NCBI GenBank assembly: GCA_964451925.1
Contig: CAYVKA010000009.1
Span: 37,767-101,766 of the forward strand
DNA from: Nevskia sp964451925
GTDB lineage: Bacteria; Pseudomonadota; Gammaproteobacteria; Nevskiales; Nevskiaceae
Reading direction: 5' to 3'
Length of the DNA stretch: 64,000 nt
Below, piece after piece: positions 43,749 through 51,921 of the stretch. The translations under genes and the position numbers were made by a program. Positions within the stretch are counted from its first letter, which is position 1; the number at the start of each line of letters is the position of its first letter. The notes under the pieces were generated by a model that was given only the letters and a program-made list of their open reading frames with translations, did no database searches and had not been told where the DNA came from.

Positions 43749-43961
43749 TCAGGCCACGCGGTCCGGACGCCCCGCCGCTTCGGGCGGAGCTGCGGGGAGC
43801 TGGTGCGCCTCTGCCTCACCCTCCCGCATCGCGGACCTGAAGTTGCGGACCGCGGTGCCGAGGTCTCCGCCGGCGTTCCTGAGCTTCCTGGTGCCGAATA
43901 CCGTGATCACCAGGGCCGGGATGATCATCCAGTGCCAGAGGCTGAAGCTTCCGCTCAACAT
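43749..43961 (-). CDS. tatA: TatA-family Sec-independent translocase component
   Basis: 70 residues. The short N-terminal helix (SLWHWMIIPALVITV), the FG hinge (VFGTRKLRNAGGDLG) and the amphipathic helix (TAVRNFRSAM) are the TatA pattern. It overlaps the MMPL stop by 7 bp and has a GGAGGAG site. A TatA gene without tatB or tatC inside a catabolic island is unusual. The DUF1329 protein of the same operon has an SRRKFLG twin-arginine signal, so this may be a dedicated pore-forming paralogue for it. Confidence 0.85.
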   Translation of the reverse strand: MLSGSFSLWHWMIIPALVITVFGTRKLRNAGGDLGTAVRNFRSAMREGEAEAHQLPAAPPEAAGRPDRVA

Positions 43962-46381
43962 GCCATCTCCTCCTGTGTCGACTTATAGATCAGGGTCATC
44001 GTTTCGCTGTTGTGCTTTTCCGCGAAGGCTGGCCTGATCCACCAGGCAAGCAGCGGCAGCACGATGAGTGACAGGACCATGTTGATCGCCATGATGGCGA
44101 TCAGCAGCAGCCCCATGTCGGCGACGAACTTCAGGTCGGACATGAGGTACCAGGGCGCGATGCCCAGGATCATGATGGAGGCGGTGAACAGGATCGCCCG
44201 TCCGGTGGTGGCAAGCGCGCCGCGGATAGCCGCTGCCCAGCGCAGGTCGGCGCTGCCGTGCTGCCTCTGCAGCTCCTCGCAGATCCGGGAGAGCAGGTAG
44301 ATGCCGTAGTCGATGCCCACGCCCACGCCGATGGCGGCGACGATGAGCGAGTTCACGTCCAGGCCGACGCCAAGCAGGTGCATCGCCGCCAGCAGGCCCT
44401 CGTTGGCCAGGTTGACCGGGATCAGCAGCATTACGCCGGCGGTGATCGAGCGGTAGGCGCCGGCGCACAGCAGAAAGATGAACAGGTTCACCCCGCCGAT
44501 GATGACCCACTGATAGCGGGCGATGACCCGGTTCACCGCTTCCTGCAGCGCGATGGTACCGGTGCCGAGGCGGATACGGAAATCGGGGTGGTCGACGCCG
44601 ACCGCTGCGACGGCGGCCTGCGCCGCCGCCAGGGCATGGTCGACCGTTTCCTGCTTGTTGTCCTTGTACCAGAGCGACACCGTGGAGTTCTGCATGCCCG
44701 GGTCCAGGACATGGCTGAAACTCTTGGCGCTGGACCCCATCATCGCGCCCACCGCGGCGGCCTGGACCGAACGGTCGCGGTGGTCCAGTGGCGCCCACTT
44801 GGGATTGCCGCCGTTGAACAGCCGGTTGGCCTCCATCAGGTAATCGGCGAAGGACAGGGTCGCCCGCGGCGGGTTGTCCCCGGCTTCGAGGGCCCGCTGC
44901 AGCGCGAGCTCGGTGAAGACGGCGTCCTGGCTCTGCGAGGTGGCGACAGGCGCGTTCTGGTCTTTCGCCTCCAGCACGATTTCCAGGGTGTTGACGCCCG
45001 GGAAGCTGCCGTTGATGGCCCTCACGGCGGTGTTGAAGTCCGAGTCGTAGCGCAGCAGGTTGGTGCCTTCGACCGGGTTGCCGATCTGGATTTGCGAGGC
45101 GATGTAGACCGCCGTAGCGGAGGCAGCCAGCGCGACGGCGGTGGTGAGGCGCGCGCGCCGGCCGGTGACCAGCGCGGCGGCGCCGCCGAGCAGCCAGGCG
45201 AGGATGCCGCGGCGCCCCTGCGCCGCGCTCTTTTCCCTGAAGCGGTGCAGGTTGCGCGGCGGCGGCAGGCTGGCCAGCAGCAGGGAGATCAGCACGCAGC
45301 CAGTGGGGATCAGCCACACCGCCCACATGCCGCAGAAGATGGCGTGCCGCACCATGGCCGGGATCGGCGCGGCGATGACGACGACGATGCCGAGGATGTC
45401 AGTCATGATTCCCAGCACCGAGGGGATCATCATCACGCTCATGGTCAGCTCCGCTGCGCGCCGGCGGTCCACCACCTCGGGATAGACCTCGAAGTAGCGC
45501 GCGGTGAACTGCACGCTGTGCGAGAACGAGCGGGCAGTGAGCAGCAGCGGCACCACCATCAGCAGCGGCTCGATGGAGATGCCGAGCCAGCCGACGAAGC
45601 CGAAGGCCCAGATCGCCGCCGTGGCGCTGGTCAGGACCGGGGTCAGGACGCCGACCAGGTTGCGCATGTAGAACAGCAGGGCCAGCACGATCACACCGAC
45701 GGTGACGGCGGAGATCACAACCATCTGCCGCTCGTAGCGATAGACGGTACCGATCAGGATCGGCATGCCGGCGATGTAGACCTGGTGGCCCGCGTCCGCG
45801 GCCTGGCCGGCTAGCCGCTCGACGAACCCGAACACCTGCCCGTAGTCGAGCTTGCGCTCGATGAAGGTGGCCAGGACCAGCGCCGAGCGGTTGTCGCGCG
45901 AGATGAGGAATTCGCGGACATTCGGGGCCTCGTCGACGTGCGCGCGGAAACCGGCGACCTCGGACGGCGTGGCCGGGGGGTGATCACCCATCAGCGGGCG
46001 CATGTCGATGCCCTCGGGCGTGGCCTCGGCATAGCGGGCCTTTTCCGTGGTCACCGAGAGGATCTGCTCGTGATCGACTGCCGGCGCCTTGTCGATGGCG
46101 CGGGTGTAGTCCCAGACCTTGGCCAGGGTTGCAGCGTCGAAGATATCGCCGTCGCGGCGGCGGATCATGGTCAGCACCGTCAGGGGGCTGCCGAATGAGG
46201 AATGGTCCTTGTAGACCTGGACGAAGGGGTCGTCCTGCGGCAGCAGGTCGGAGAAGATCGTCTTCAGCTGGACCCGGGGCAGGCCGGCGGCGAAGAACAG
46301 GGTGAGCAGGCTGAACACCCCCAGTGCCGCCTTGCGGTGCGCCAGGGTCCAGCGTGCGAATCTCACACGGAGGGGGTACAT
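43955..46381 (-). CDS. MMPL/RND-superfamily transporter, copy B
   Basis: About 808 residues with the duplicated RND layout and GVGVGIDYGIYLLSRI in the second half. It is paralogous to the transporter at 16670-19153 across the whole length (FSDLLPQDDPFVQ, IGNPVEGTNLLR, QNSTVSLWYKDNKQETVD). It is presumed to move a hydrophobic compound across the inner membrane. The start is taken at ATG 46381; the frame stays open to 46435. Downstream it overlaps tatA; upstream a 190-nt gap with a very strong hairpin separates it from the alcohol dehydrogenase gene. Confidence 0.9.
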   Translation of the reverse strand: MYPLRVRFARWTLAHRKAALGVFSLLTLFFAAGLPRVQLKTIFSDLLPQDDPFVQVYKDHSSFGSPLTVLTMIRRRDGDIFDAATLAKVWDYTRAIDKAPAVDHEQILSVTTEKARYAEATPEGIDMRPLMGDHPPATPSEVAGFRAHVDEAPNVREFLISRDNRSALVLATFIERKLDYGQVFGFVERLAGQAADAGHQVYIAGMPILIGTVYRYERQMVVISAVTVGVIVLALLFYMRNLVGVLTPVLTSATAAIWAFGFVGWLGISIEPLLMVVPLLLTARSFSHSVQFTARYFEVYPEVVDRRRAAELTMSVMMIPSVLGIMTDILGIVVVIAAPIPAMVRHAIFCGMWAVWLIPTGCVLISLLLASLPPPRNLHRFREKSAAQGRRGILAWLLGGAAALVTGRRARLTTAVALAASATAVYIASQIQIGNPVEGTNLLRYDSDFNTAVRAINGSFPGVNTLEIVLEAKDQNAPVATSQSQDAVFTELALQRALEAGDNPPRATLSFADYLMEANRLFNGGNPKWAPLDHRDRSVQAAAVGAMMGSSAKSFSHVLDPGMQNSTVSLWYKDNKQETVDHALAAAQAAVAAVGVDHPDFRIRLGTGTIALQEAVNRVIARYQWVIIGGVNLFIFLLCAGAYRSITAGVMLLIPVNLANEGLLAAMHLLGVGLDVNSLIVAAIGVGVGIDYGIYLLSRICEELQRQHGSADLRWAAAIRGALATTGRAILFTASIMILGIAPWYLMSDLKFVADMGLLLIAIMAINMVLSLIVLPLLAWWIRPAFAEKHNSETMTLIYKSTQEEMAC

Positions 46382-46484
46382 GGTCAAATGCCTTGCGGGG
46401 GATGCCCTGCCGCGCCCGCAGACGCATAATGGCATTGCGAGCGATGGCCTTGCCGCACCTCACCGCAGAGCCGCGCTGAAGGAG

Positions 46485-46524
46485 CTGCGCCCGGCCTGGC
46501 GCGATTGCGCCAGGCCGGGCGCAG
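46485..46524. repeat. Perfect 18-bp hairpin between adh and the MMPL gene
   Basis: CTGCGCCCGGCCTGGCGC (46485-46502) pairs with its exact complement at 46507-46524 across a 4-nt loop. It lies inside the presumed module B transcript. No U-tract follows on the minus strand, so it is more likely an mRNA processing or stability element, or an attenuator, than a complete terminator. Confidence 0.8.
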
Positions 46525-46571
46525 CCGGCCCAGATGCTTTAGCCGCGTCATGTGCCGGGCGCCGCGGCCAT

Positions 46572-47582
46572 TCAAGCCCCGGTTTCCAAGACCACCCTGA
46601 ACCTGGCCTTGCCGCTGATCATGCGGTCGTAGGCTTCGGCGGCCCGCTCCAGCGGGTAGCGCTCGATCAGGGGAAGCACGCCAGTCAGGGCGCTGAAGTT
46701 CATCGTCGCCTCGGAATCGGCGGCGGTGCCGCTCGGCCAGCCCTTGATCGTCTTCCGCCCCATGATCAGTTGAAACGGCGAGACCTTGATCGGCTCGCCC
46801 GAGGCCCCGACGACCAGCAAGGTGCCGTTCTTGCTCAGGCCGTCGATGGTCGCGCTCATCGCGTCCGAATCGGTCACGGTCGAAAGCACCACCTTGGCCC
46901 CGCCCAGGCGATTCAGCGCCTGGGAGACGTTCTCGTGCGAGGCATCGATGTAGTGCTTCGCACCAAGCTGGCGGGCAAATGGCGCCTTGTCGGAGCCGCG
47001 GGCAATGGCGATGACCTCGTACCCCATCTTCGCGGCGTACTGGACTCCCAGATGGCCCAGCCCGCCGAGGCCGAGCACCGCGACGCGCTCGCCCGGTTTC
47101 GCGCCGCTGTGAGCTAGGGAGTTGAAGGTGGTGATGCCGGCGCAGAGGAGCGGCGCGGCTTCGACGCTGCTCAGGGACTCCGGCACGGCGGCAAGCGCCT
47201 CGACCGGGGCCACCATGTAGTCGGCATAGCCGCCGTCGTAGGTGAGCCCGGGAATCGCGCCGGCGTCGCACAGGATGAAATCGCCGCCGCGGCAATGGAC
47301 GCAGGTTCCACAGTGGCCGCCATGCCAGCCGATGCCGACCCTCTGCCCGATGTTCCAGTGGGTCACGCCGAGACCGACCGCGTCGATCAATCCGACCACC
47401 TCGTGCCCGGGCACGATGGGATAGACGAGGCCGGGAAACAGGCCTTCCTTGGGAAAGACGTCGCTGTGGCAGATGCCGCAGGCCTGGACCCTGACCCGCA
47501 CTTCGCCTGCGCTGGGCGTCGGAACCGCGCGCTCCACCAGTTTGAATGCCACGCCTGCTTTGGGAATCTGTACAGCTCTCAT
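46572..47582 (-). CDS. Zinc-dependent alcohol dehydrogenase of module B
   Basis: 336 residues of the medium-chain dehydrogenase family, of the AdhA/AdhP-like kind. Zinc motifs CGICHSD and PGHEVVG, a structural zinc loop with four Cys (HCGTCVHCRGGDFILC) and the GLGGLGHLG nucleotide-binding motif are visible. ATG 47582 is chosen; the frame reaches 47597. Its substrate is unknown; placement beside FadL and MMPL genes suggests an aromatic or aliphatic alcohol or aldehyde met by this pathway. Confidence 0.9.
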   Translation of the reverse strand: MRAVQIPKAGVAFKLVERAVPTPSAGEVRVRVQACGICHSDVFPKEGLFPGLVYPIVPGHEVVGLIDAVGLGVTHWNIGQRVGIGWHGGHCGTCVHCRGGDFILCDAGAIPGLTYDGGYADYMVAPVEALAAVPESLSSVEAAPLLCAGITTFNSLAHSGAKPGERVAVLGLGGLGHLGVQYAAKMGYEVIAIARGSDKAPFARQLGAKHYIDASHENVSQALNRLGGAKVVLSTVTDSDAMSATIDGLSKNGTLLVVGASGEPIKVSPFQLIMGRKTIKGWPSGTAADSEATMNFSALTGVLPLIERYPLERAAEAYDRMISGKARFRVVLETGA

Positions 47583-47635
47583 GGCTTTGCTCTCCATTCA
47601 AGGTTCCAGCGCTTCAGAATCTGTCGCTCGGCGCC

Positions 47636-49021
47636 CTACTCCGTCCCGAGACGCATGATCGCGTTCTGGGTGAGGTACTTGTCGTATATCTTGGGGTCAT
47701 TGGCGCCGCTGAAGTGGCTGTTCTCGACCTGGCGCACTTGCTCCAGGCGGCTGACGCTACCGGTCTGGATGTCCGAGGAGGTGACGTGGGCCCAGCTCCA
47801 GTAGGAATGCTGGCCATCCATGAATTTCTTGTCGCCGGCCTCGTACAGACTGTAGGCACCGTCGAACGAGCGGTACGGCTGGCCGTTGCGGTCAAAGGTC
47901 ACCATGCCCACCACGGCCTGGTTGCGGGCGTCGAACCAGACCCGCTTCTTGGAGACCGGGGCGCGCGGGAACTTGATCGGCTCGGCTTCGACAATGATGG
48001 CTTCGGGGACCAACTCCACGGTGGCGTCCCAGAAAGTCTTGCCCTTGGAGCCGCCATGGGTGGTGTGCTCCCAGTTCGGGTGCGCGGCGTTCCAGCTTTC
48101 CGACAGGCCGGCCAGGAAGGGGCCGCGGCCGACGATCTTGTAGTTGCCCCAGGTGTAGAGGGGATCGCCGGCCGCCCAGGCGTCGGACAGGAACAGGGTC
48201 AGGCCGGGCAGCAGCGGCTCGAAGCGCTGCTCGGAGGGAAACTGCCGCACGCGGCGGAACTCTGGGACGTAGCCATACAGCGCGGGGAAGGCGCTGGAGT
48301 CGTAGTCCCAGACGTTGAGGAAGGAGGTGCCGCGGTAGTTCTGAGGGGTGAGGAAGAAGATCGACTGGTAGCGCAGCTTGTCCTCGTGCCCCGGCCAGTA
48401 GGGCTTGGGGTCCATCGCGACGCGGGCGACGGGGGACAACTCGGCCCAGCCGCCGCTGTAGGTGAACTTGACCTCGCCGGAGCTGGCGTCGGTGGTGTAC
48501 ATCTTGGCGGCGTAGAACGAGGCGTCATGCCGGCCCCAGCTCATGGTCTGTGCGGCGAACAGGTCCACGCCGGTCTTGGGATCGGGAAAGGGGTTGCCGC
48601 CGATCCAGGGCTTGCCGTCGGACTTGTTGACGACGTTGCCGCGGGCGTCGTAGCCGGCCTTGCCGCTGTTGCGCAGGGTGGCTTCGATGTATTCCCAGGG
48701 AGACAGCCGCATCACGTCGGTGGTGGTCTTGACCACCTTGAGCTTGCGGCCCATGGTGCGAATCTGCTCGTAGCGCACCGGCTCGAGCAGATCCTTCACC
48801 GCCTCGACGTTGGAGGCGTCGATGAAATCTCCAGTCTTGATCTTGCCCTTGGTGTACGCCTCGATCGACAGAAGCTCGTCGGGATACGCCTTGGCCACGT
48901 CACCAGTCGCCGCGATGGCCTTGGCCAGCGGCATCAGCACGCCGCAACTCAACACCCCGCGTGCCGCGTCACCCAGGAACTTCCGGCGCGAGTAGCCGCG
49001 GTCGTAACGTATCGTCTTCAT
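47636..49021 (-). CDS. DUF1329 protein with Tat signal, copy B
   Basis: 461 residues. The N-terminus carries a clear twin-arginine signal (SRRKFLGDAARGVLSCGVL), so folded export by Tat is expected. The mature domain is DUF1329, paralogous to 15185-16582 (shared PEFRRVRQFPS, QRFEPLLPG, WAAGDPLYTWGN). It is probably a periplasmic carrier of a hydrophobic ligand. ATG 49021 is chosen because it starts the Tat signal; the frame upstream to 49189 overlaps the FadL-type gene. Confidence 0.88.
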   Translation of the reverse strand: MKTIRYDRGYSRRKFLGDAARGVLSCGVLMPLAKAIAATGDVAKAYPDELLSIEAYTKGKIKTGDFIDASNVEAVKDLLEPVRYEQIRTMGRKLKVVKTTTDVMRLSPWEYIEATLRNSGKAGYDARGNVVNKSDGKPWIGGNPFPDPKTGVDLFAAQTMSWGRHDASFYAAKMYTTDASSGEVKFTYSGGWAELSPVARVAMDPKPYWPGHEDKLRYQSIFFLTPQNYRGTSFLNVWDYDSSAFPALYGYVPEFRRVRQFPSEQRFEPLLPGLTLFLSDAWAAGDPLYTWGNYKIVGRGPFLAGLSESWNAAHPNWEHTTHGGSKGKTFWDATVELVPEAIIVEAEPIKFPRAPVSKKRVWFDARNQAVVGMVTFDRNGQPYRSFDGAYSLYEAGDKKFMDGQHSYWSWAHVTSSDIQTGSVSRLEQVRQVENSHFSGANDPKIYDKYLTQNAIMRLGTE

Positions 49022-49064
49022 CGCGGGGCCTCGGCGCTTCTGGAATCTTTCATGTATGGAAGCC

Positions 49065-50384
49065 TCACAGGTGCCAGCTGTAACCAAGCCAGAAAGTATT
49101 GACGAACGCAGTGACCGACTCGGTCGCCTGCGCCCCGGCGATCGCTGAAGGGCCCCTGTAGGTGGCGGAAAGGTATCGGCCATACGCAAAATGAAACTCG
49201 CCGCTCATGCCCTTCGGCATCCAGCTGAACCCGGCGGTGAGATTCTCGATCGGATTCGGCGTCAGCAGGTTGAGCGACACCGAATCGGCACTCTCATCGT
49301 TCGGGCGTCGCCCGTAGGCAAAGCCCGCGCGCAGCTTCAGCCCGGGGCGCGCCGCGTATTCGATGCCGGCGCGGTAATTGATCTGGTTGCGCCAGTTGAA
49401 GCCGCTGCCGTCCGCGCTGCCCAGCGGCTTGGCCTGCGGGTTCTGCAAGGAGTTGAGCAGGCCGTTACCCAGGGCGGCCACTTCGTGATAGCTGATGCGC
49501 TGCACATCCAGCCCGAACAGCCAGCGGGGCGCCGGCGTCCAGCCCAGGCCGATGCTGTAGTTTTCCGGGATGTCGAACGAGCCGCCATCGGCGAATAGGC
49601 CCTGGTACCGCCGGAGTTTCTGCATGTATACCCGCGTGGCATAAGCGGCACCGGCACTCAGCCCGGGGGCTATCGTGCCCCACCAGCCCAGCCGCACGCC
49701 ACCGCCGAATGCCTGGTCGTAACCGCGATTGGTGACGTCGTCCGGATGCTCGGAAAGGGGCTCCAGCGCCTGCAGGCCGTATATCCGCAGGCGCTGATAA
49801 GCGATCAGCGGCGCGATGCCGATGCTCTGCTTCGGCGCGAACCGCCAGGCCAGCGTCGGCGCAAGCAGTACCTGGGACAGATCCACACCGAGCTCGCCGC
49901 AGCCGTAGAGAAAATTACCCGGCTGCTGCCCGCATGCCGCCGGATTGGCGCTGCTGCCGCTGACGCCGGTGGTACCGCGGTAGGCGGTGTTGAGCCCGCC
50001 ATTGCCGTACAGTGCGACGCCCCAACTGAGGCGATCGTTGAGATGGCGCGCGATGCCGAACTCCGGCAGGAAGAAGATGCCATTGTCGGAGGTAGTGCTG
50101 AAGTTGTAGATCGGGTTTTCGGCCCCGGTGCGCTCGATGCGCCGATAGGGCATGAAGACCAGGACGCCGGCGTCGACGCGGTCGCTTGCCGCCGACAGCT
50201 TGCCGGGGTTGGATGCGCCGGCGAAGCCGTCGAAGCCGATGGCCGTGGCCGTTCCCGCCGTCTGATGAGCGTAAGGGCCGTAGCCAAGCACGAAGTAGCC
50301 GCCGCCCGCCTGGCTCGGGCCTGCCGCCCATAAAAGACCGATGCACAGCAGGTACAAGGTTCTACGCAAGGACGAGGCGTACAT
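49065..50384 (-). CDS. FadL/TodX-family outer-membrane transport protein
   Basis: About 439 residues with a signal peptide (LRRTLYLLCIGLLWAAGPSQ). The N-terminal hatch-like segment GTATAIGFDGFAGASNPGKL and the Gly/Tyr-rich strands with terminal WLGYSWHL indicate a FadL-family barrel. Members of this group (TodX, XylN, TbuX) admit toluene, xylene and other hydrophobic substrates. It is the first gene after the sigma-54 promoter 50674-50688, which supports induction by aromatics. ATG 50384 is chosen for the signal peptide; an in-frame start at 50417 is possible. No clear ribosome site is seen. Confidence 0.9.
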   Translation of the reverse strand: MYASSLRRTLYLLCIGLLWAAGPSQAGGGYFVLGYGPYAHQTAGTATAIGFDGFAGASNPGKLSAASDRVDAGVLVFMPYRRIERTGAENPIYNFSTTSDNGIFFLPEFGIARHLNDRLSWGVALYGNGGLNTAYRGTTGVSGSSANPAACGQQPGNFLYGCGELGVDLSQVLLAPTLAWRFAPKQSIGIAPLIAYQRLRIYGLQALEPLSEHPDDVTNRGYDQAFGGGVRLGWWGTIAPGLSAGAAYATRVYMQKLRRYQGLFADGGSFDIPENYSIGLGWTPAPRWLFGLDVQRISYHEVAALGNGLLNSLQNPQAKPLGSADGSGFNWRNQINYRAGIEYAARPGLKLRAGFAYGRRPNDESADSVSLNLLTPNPIENLTAGFSWMPKGMSGEFHFAYGRYLSATYRGPSAIAGAQATESVTAFVNTFWLGYSWHL

Positions 50385-50673
50385 GGGAGGGGCTCGAATG
50401 GACTGTTTCCTGAGCACGAAGGGGGTAGGATCGCTACAATCGAATCCCTCCGCACAGTGTTACGAGACGCCTGATAGGGCGCCTGCGTGGTTTACGGGCG
50501 GTGCGCTAGACGCGGCAGTACAGCGGATGTCCTGGCCATCGGCTCACGAATGCCCTCCTCCTTGTCGGGCTGATGAATTTGCCGCTCTCGAAAACGGGCG
50601 GCTCGCGCTTGAAGATTTGTTTTTTGTTTGGCTGAACGCCGCCGGCCCCTGCAGCATCGCGGATATGTCTTTC

Positions 50674-50688
50674 GCTACAATTGTGCCA
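50674..50688 (-). promoter_or_regulatory. sigma-54 promoter of transport module B
   Basis: On the minus strand TGGCACAATTGTAGC has a perfect -24 TGGCAC and the exact GG-N10-GC spacing. It lies about 290 nt before the FadL start. The gap 50385-50849 holds this promoter and its activator sites but no gene that I can support. Confidence 0.7.
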
Positions 50689-50770
50689 ACGCCGCCGCAG
50701 CTGGGCTCATTCAATAATTCTTTTGTTTCTCAAGGCATTACGCTGGGCGCGCCATTGGCTAAAGCAATCG

Positions 50771-50826
50771 CCGCGTATCAACCATTGAGAAAAACGGCCT
50801 GCATTTCATCAATGATTGATACGCGG
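50771..50826 (-). promoter_or_regulatory. Paired activator-binding palindromes for module B
   Basis: ATCAATGATTGAT (50808-50820) is a perfect odd-length palindrome and ATCAACCATTGAG (50777-50789) matches it at 10 of 12 positions. Centres are 31 bp apart and lie 95 and 126 bp upstream of the -24 element. Both are embedded in a larger inverted repeat with perfect outer arms CCGCGTATCAA (50771-50781) and TTGATACGCGG (50816-50826). Confidence 0.7.
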
Positions 50827-50849
50827 CCCGAAGTATCGCCCGCCCCGGA

Positions 50850-51040
50850 TTATCTGCGCTCGCCGATCGGCACGAACTTCAGGTCTTCCGGTCCGGTGCA
50901 ATTGGCCGAGGGAAGGATGATCTTGCCGTCGATGCGCTGCTCGACGATGTGCGCCGACCAGTCCGAGGTGCGGGCGATGACGAACAGCGGTGTTAACATC
51001 GCCGTGGGCACGCCAACAACCGGTGGTCGAACCAGGGTCT
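50850..51040 (-). pseudogene. C-terminal relic of a citrate/2-methylcitrate synthase
   Basis: Read from about 51030 down to the TAA at 50850-50852, the minus strand encodes GVPTAMLTPLFVIARTSDWS, then AHIVEQRIDGKIILPS and FVPIGERR, which is the C-terminus of a citrate-synthase-family enzyme. The upstream sequence has an in-frame stop and no start, so only the last 60 or so codons survive. Confidence 0.65.
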
Positions 51041-51399
51041 AGGTCCACAGTTGAAATTCATGGCATCGGCGAGATCGAAGACGCGGTAAATACGAGCTAC
51101 CGTGGCCACCATCAGAACGACTGGGTGCGGCCACGCCACACGTGGCTCGAAGCCAAGTGCCCGCTCTACATCGATTTCGGCGACGACCCTCGGCGCGGTC
51201 GCGGGCACACGCGAACCGCTTTCATCCAGAAACCTAGCGGAGGAGATCAGCGTATGCGTTCGTACCTGACCCAGGGCCTTCATCGAGCCTGGCGGCACAA
51301 GCCGCATTCAATTGCCACCACCTTTGGATCGCGAAGCCGCACCTTCGATGACCTTTTCAATCGCGTATCTCGACTTGCCTGAGGTTTGCGGGAGCTTGG

Positions 51400-51596
51400 T
51401 ACAACGCCAGGCAGCAGAGTCTCTCTCCCAGCCCTGAATTCGGATCGGTACATCGAATCCATCTTGGGCGCTTTGTGGATACCCTTTGCTGCGGCACCCT
51501 CCAAAGAATCGAAGAGACGAACGATACATCCGGACTCGGCAAAAAGCTGAGCGATTCCGCGGCCCATCGTCCCGCCGCCTACCACGCCGGTGATTT
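51400..51596 (-). pseudogene. N-terminal relic of a 3-hydroxyacyl-CoA dehydrogenase
   Basis: The minus strand encodes ITGVVGGGTMGRGIAQLFAE followed by SGCIVRLFDS, the NAD-binding Rossmann start of 3-hydroxyacyl-CoA dehydrogenases (FadB/PaaH type). There is no start codon before it, and similarity fades within about 60 residues. The stretch 51041-51400 between this relic and the citrate-synthase relic contains no gene that I recognise. Confidence 0.65.
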
Positions 51597-51631
51597 AAGG
51601 AGCCTGGCTCACGTTGCTCTTACATGATTCT

Positions 51632-51666
51632 TGGAAAAGGGAGCCCCCGAGGCTTTTCTTCGGGGG
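51632..51666 (-). terminator. Terminator-like hairpin after the acyl-CoA ligase relic
   Basis: CCCCCGA (51644-51650) and TCGGGGG (51660-51666) form a 7-bp stem; on the minus strand CTCCCTTTTCC follows. It probably ended the gene whose relic lies just upstream. Confidence 0.45.
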
Positions 51667-51678
51667 TCCGCGTCGGAT

Positions 51679-51790
51679 TCAGTGCTGACGGCTGGCAAAT
51701 GCCGCGCAGTATTCGTTCCGGAGGAGACGCTTCAGCAGTTTTCCAGTCGGTTCGCGCGGTAGAGGACTAGCTCTATTGGCGTGTCGGCGC
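51679..51790 (-). pseudogene. C-terminal relic of an AMP-forming acyl-CoA ligase
   Basis: The minus strand ends in LPREPTGKLLKRLLRNEY, the catalytic-lysine C-terminal motif of AMP-forming CoA ligases, with the usual preceding IELV found in a different frame, so a frameshift separates them. Only the last 30 or so codons remain. Confidence 0.6.
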
Positions 51791-51921
51791 CGGTTCCCGT
51801 AAAAATGCGCTCCGGGCAAATTGGCGATGAAAGCTGCTTCTGCATGAATGGGGTATTTAAGCGGGTATTGCTGCAAAATTTAATTTTGTTTTTATTGAAA
51901 AAACAATCAGATAAATAACTT

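Noticed and set aside
50341..51042. Plus-strand frame of 233 codons covering the module B promoter region
   Set aside because: It overlaps the FadL start, the sigma-54 promoter, the activator sites and the citrate-synthase relic on the other strand; the translation resembles no protein.
50850..51921. Insertion sequence or integrase at the island border
   Set aside because: I looked for transposase or integrase motifs and terminal repeats in this gap and saw only relics of metabolic genes.
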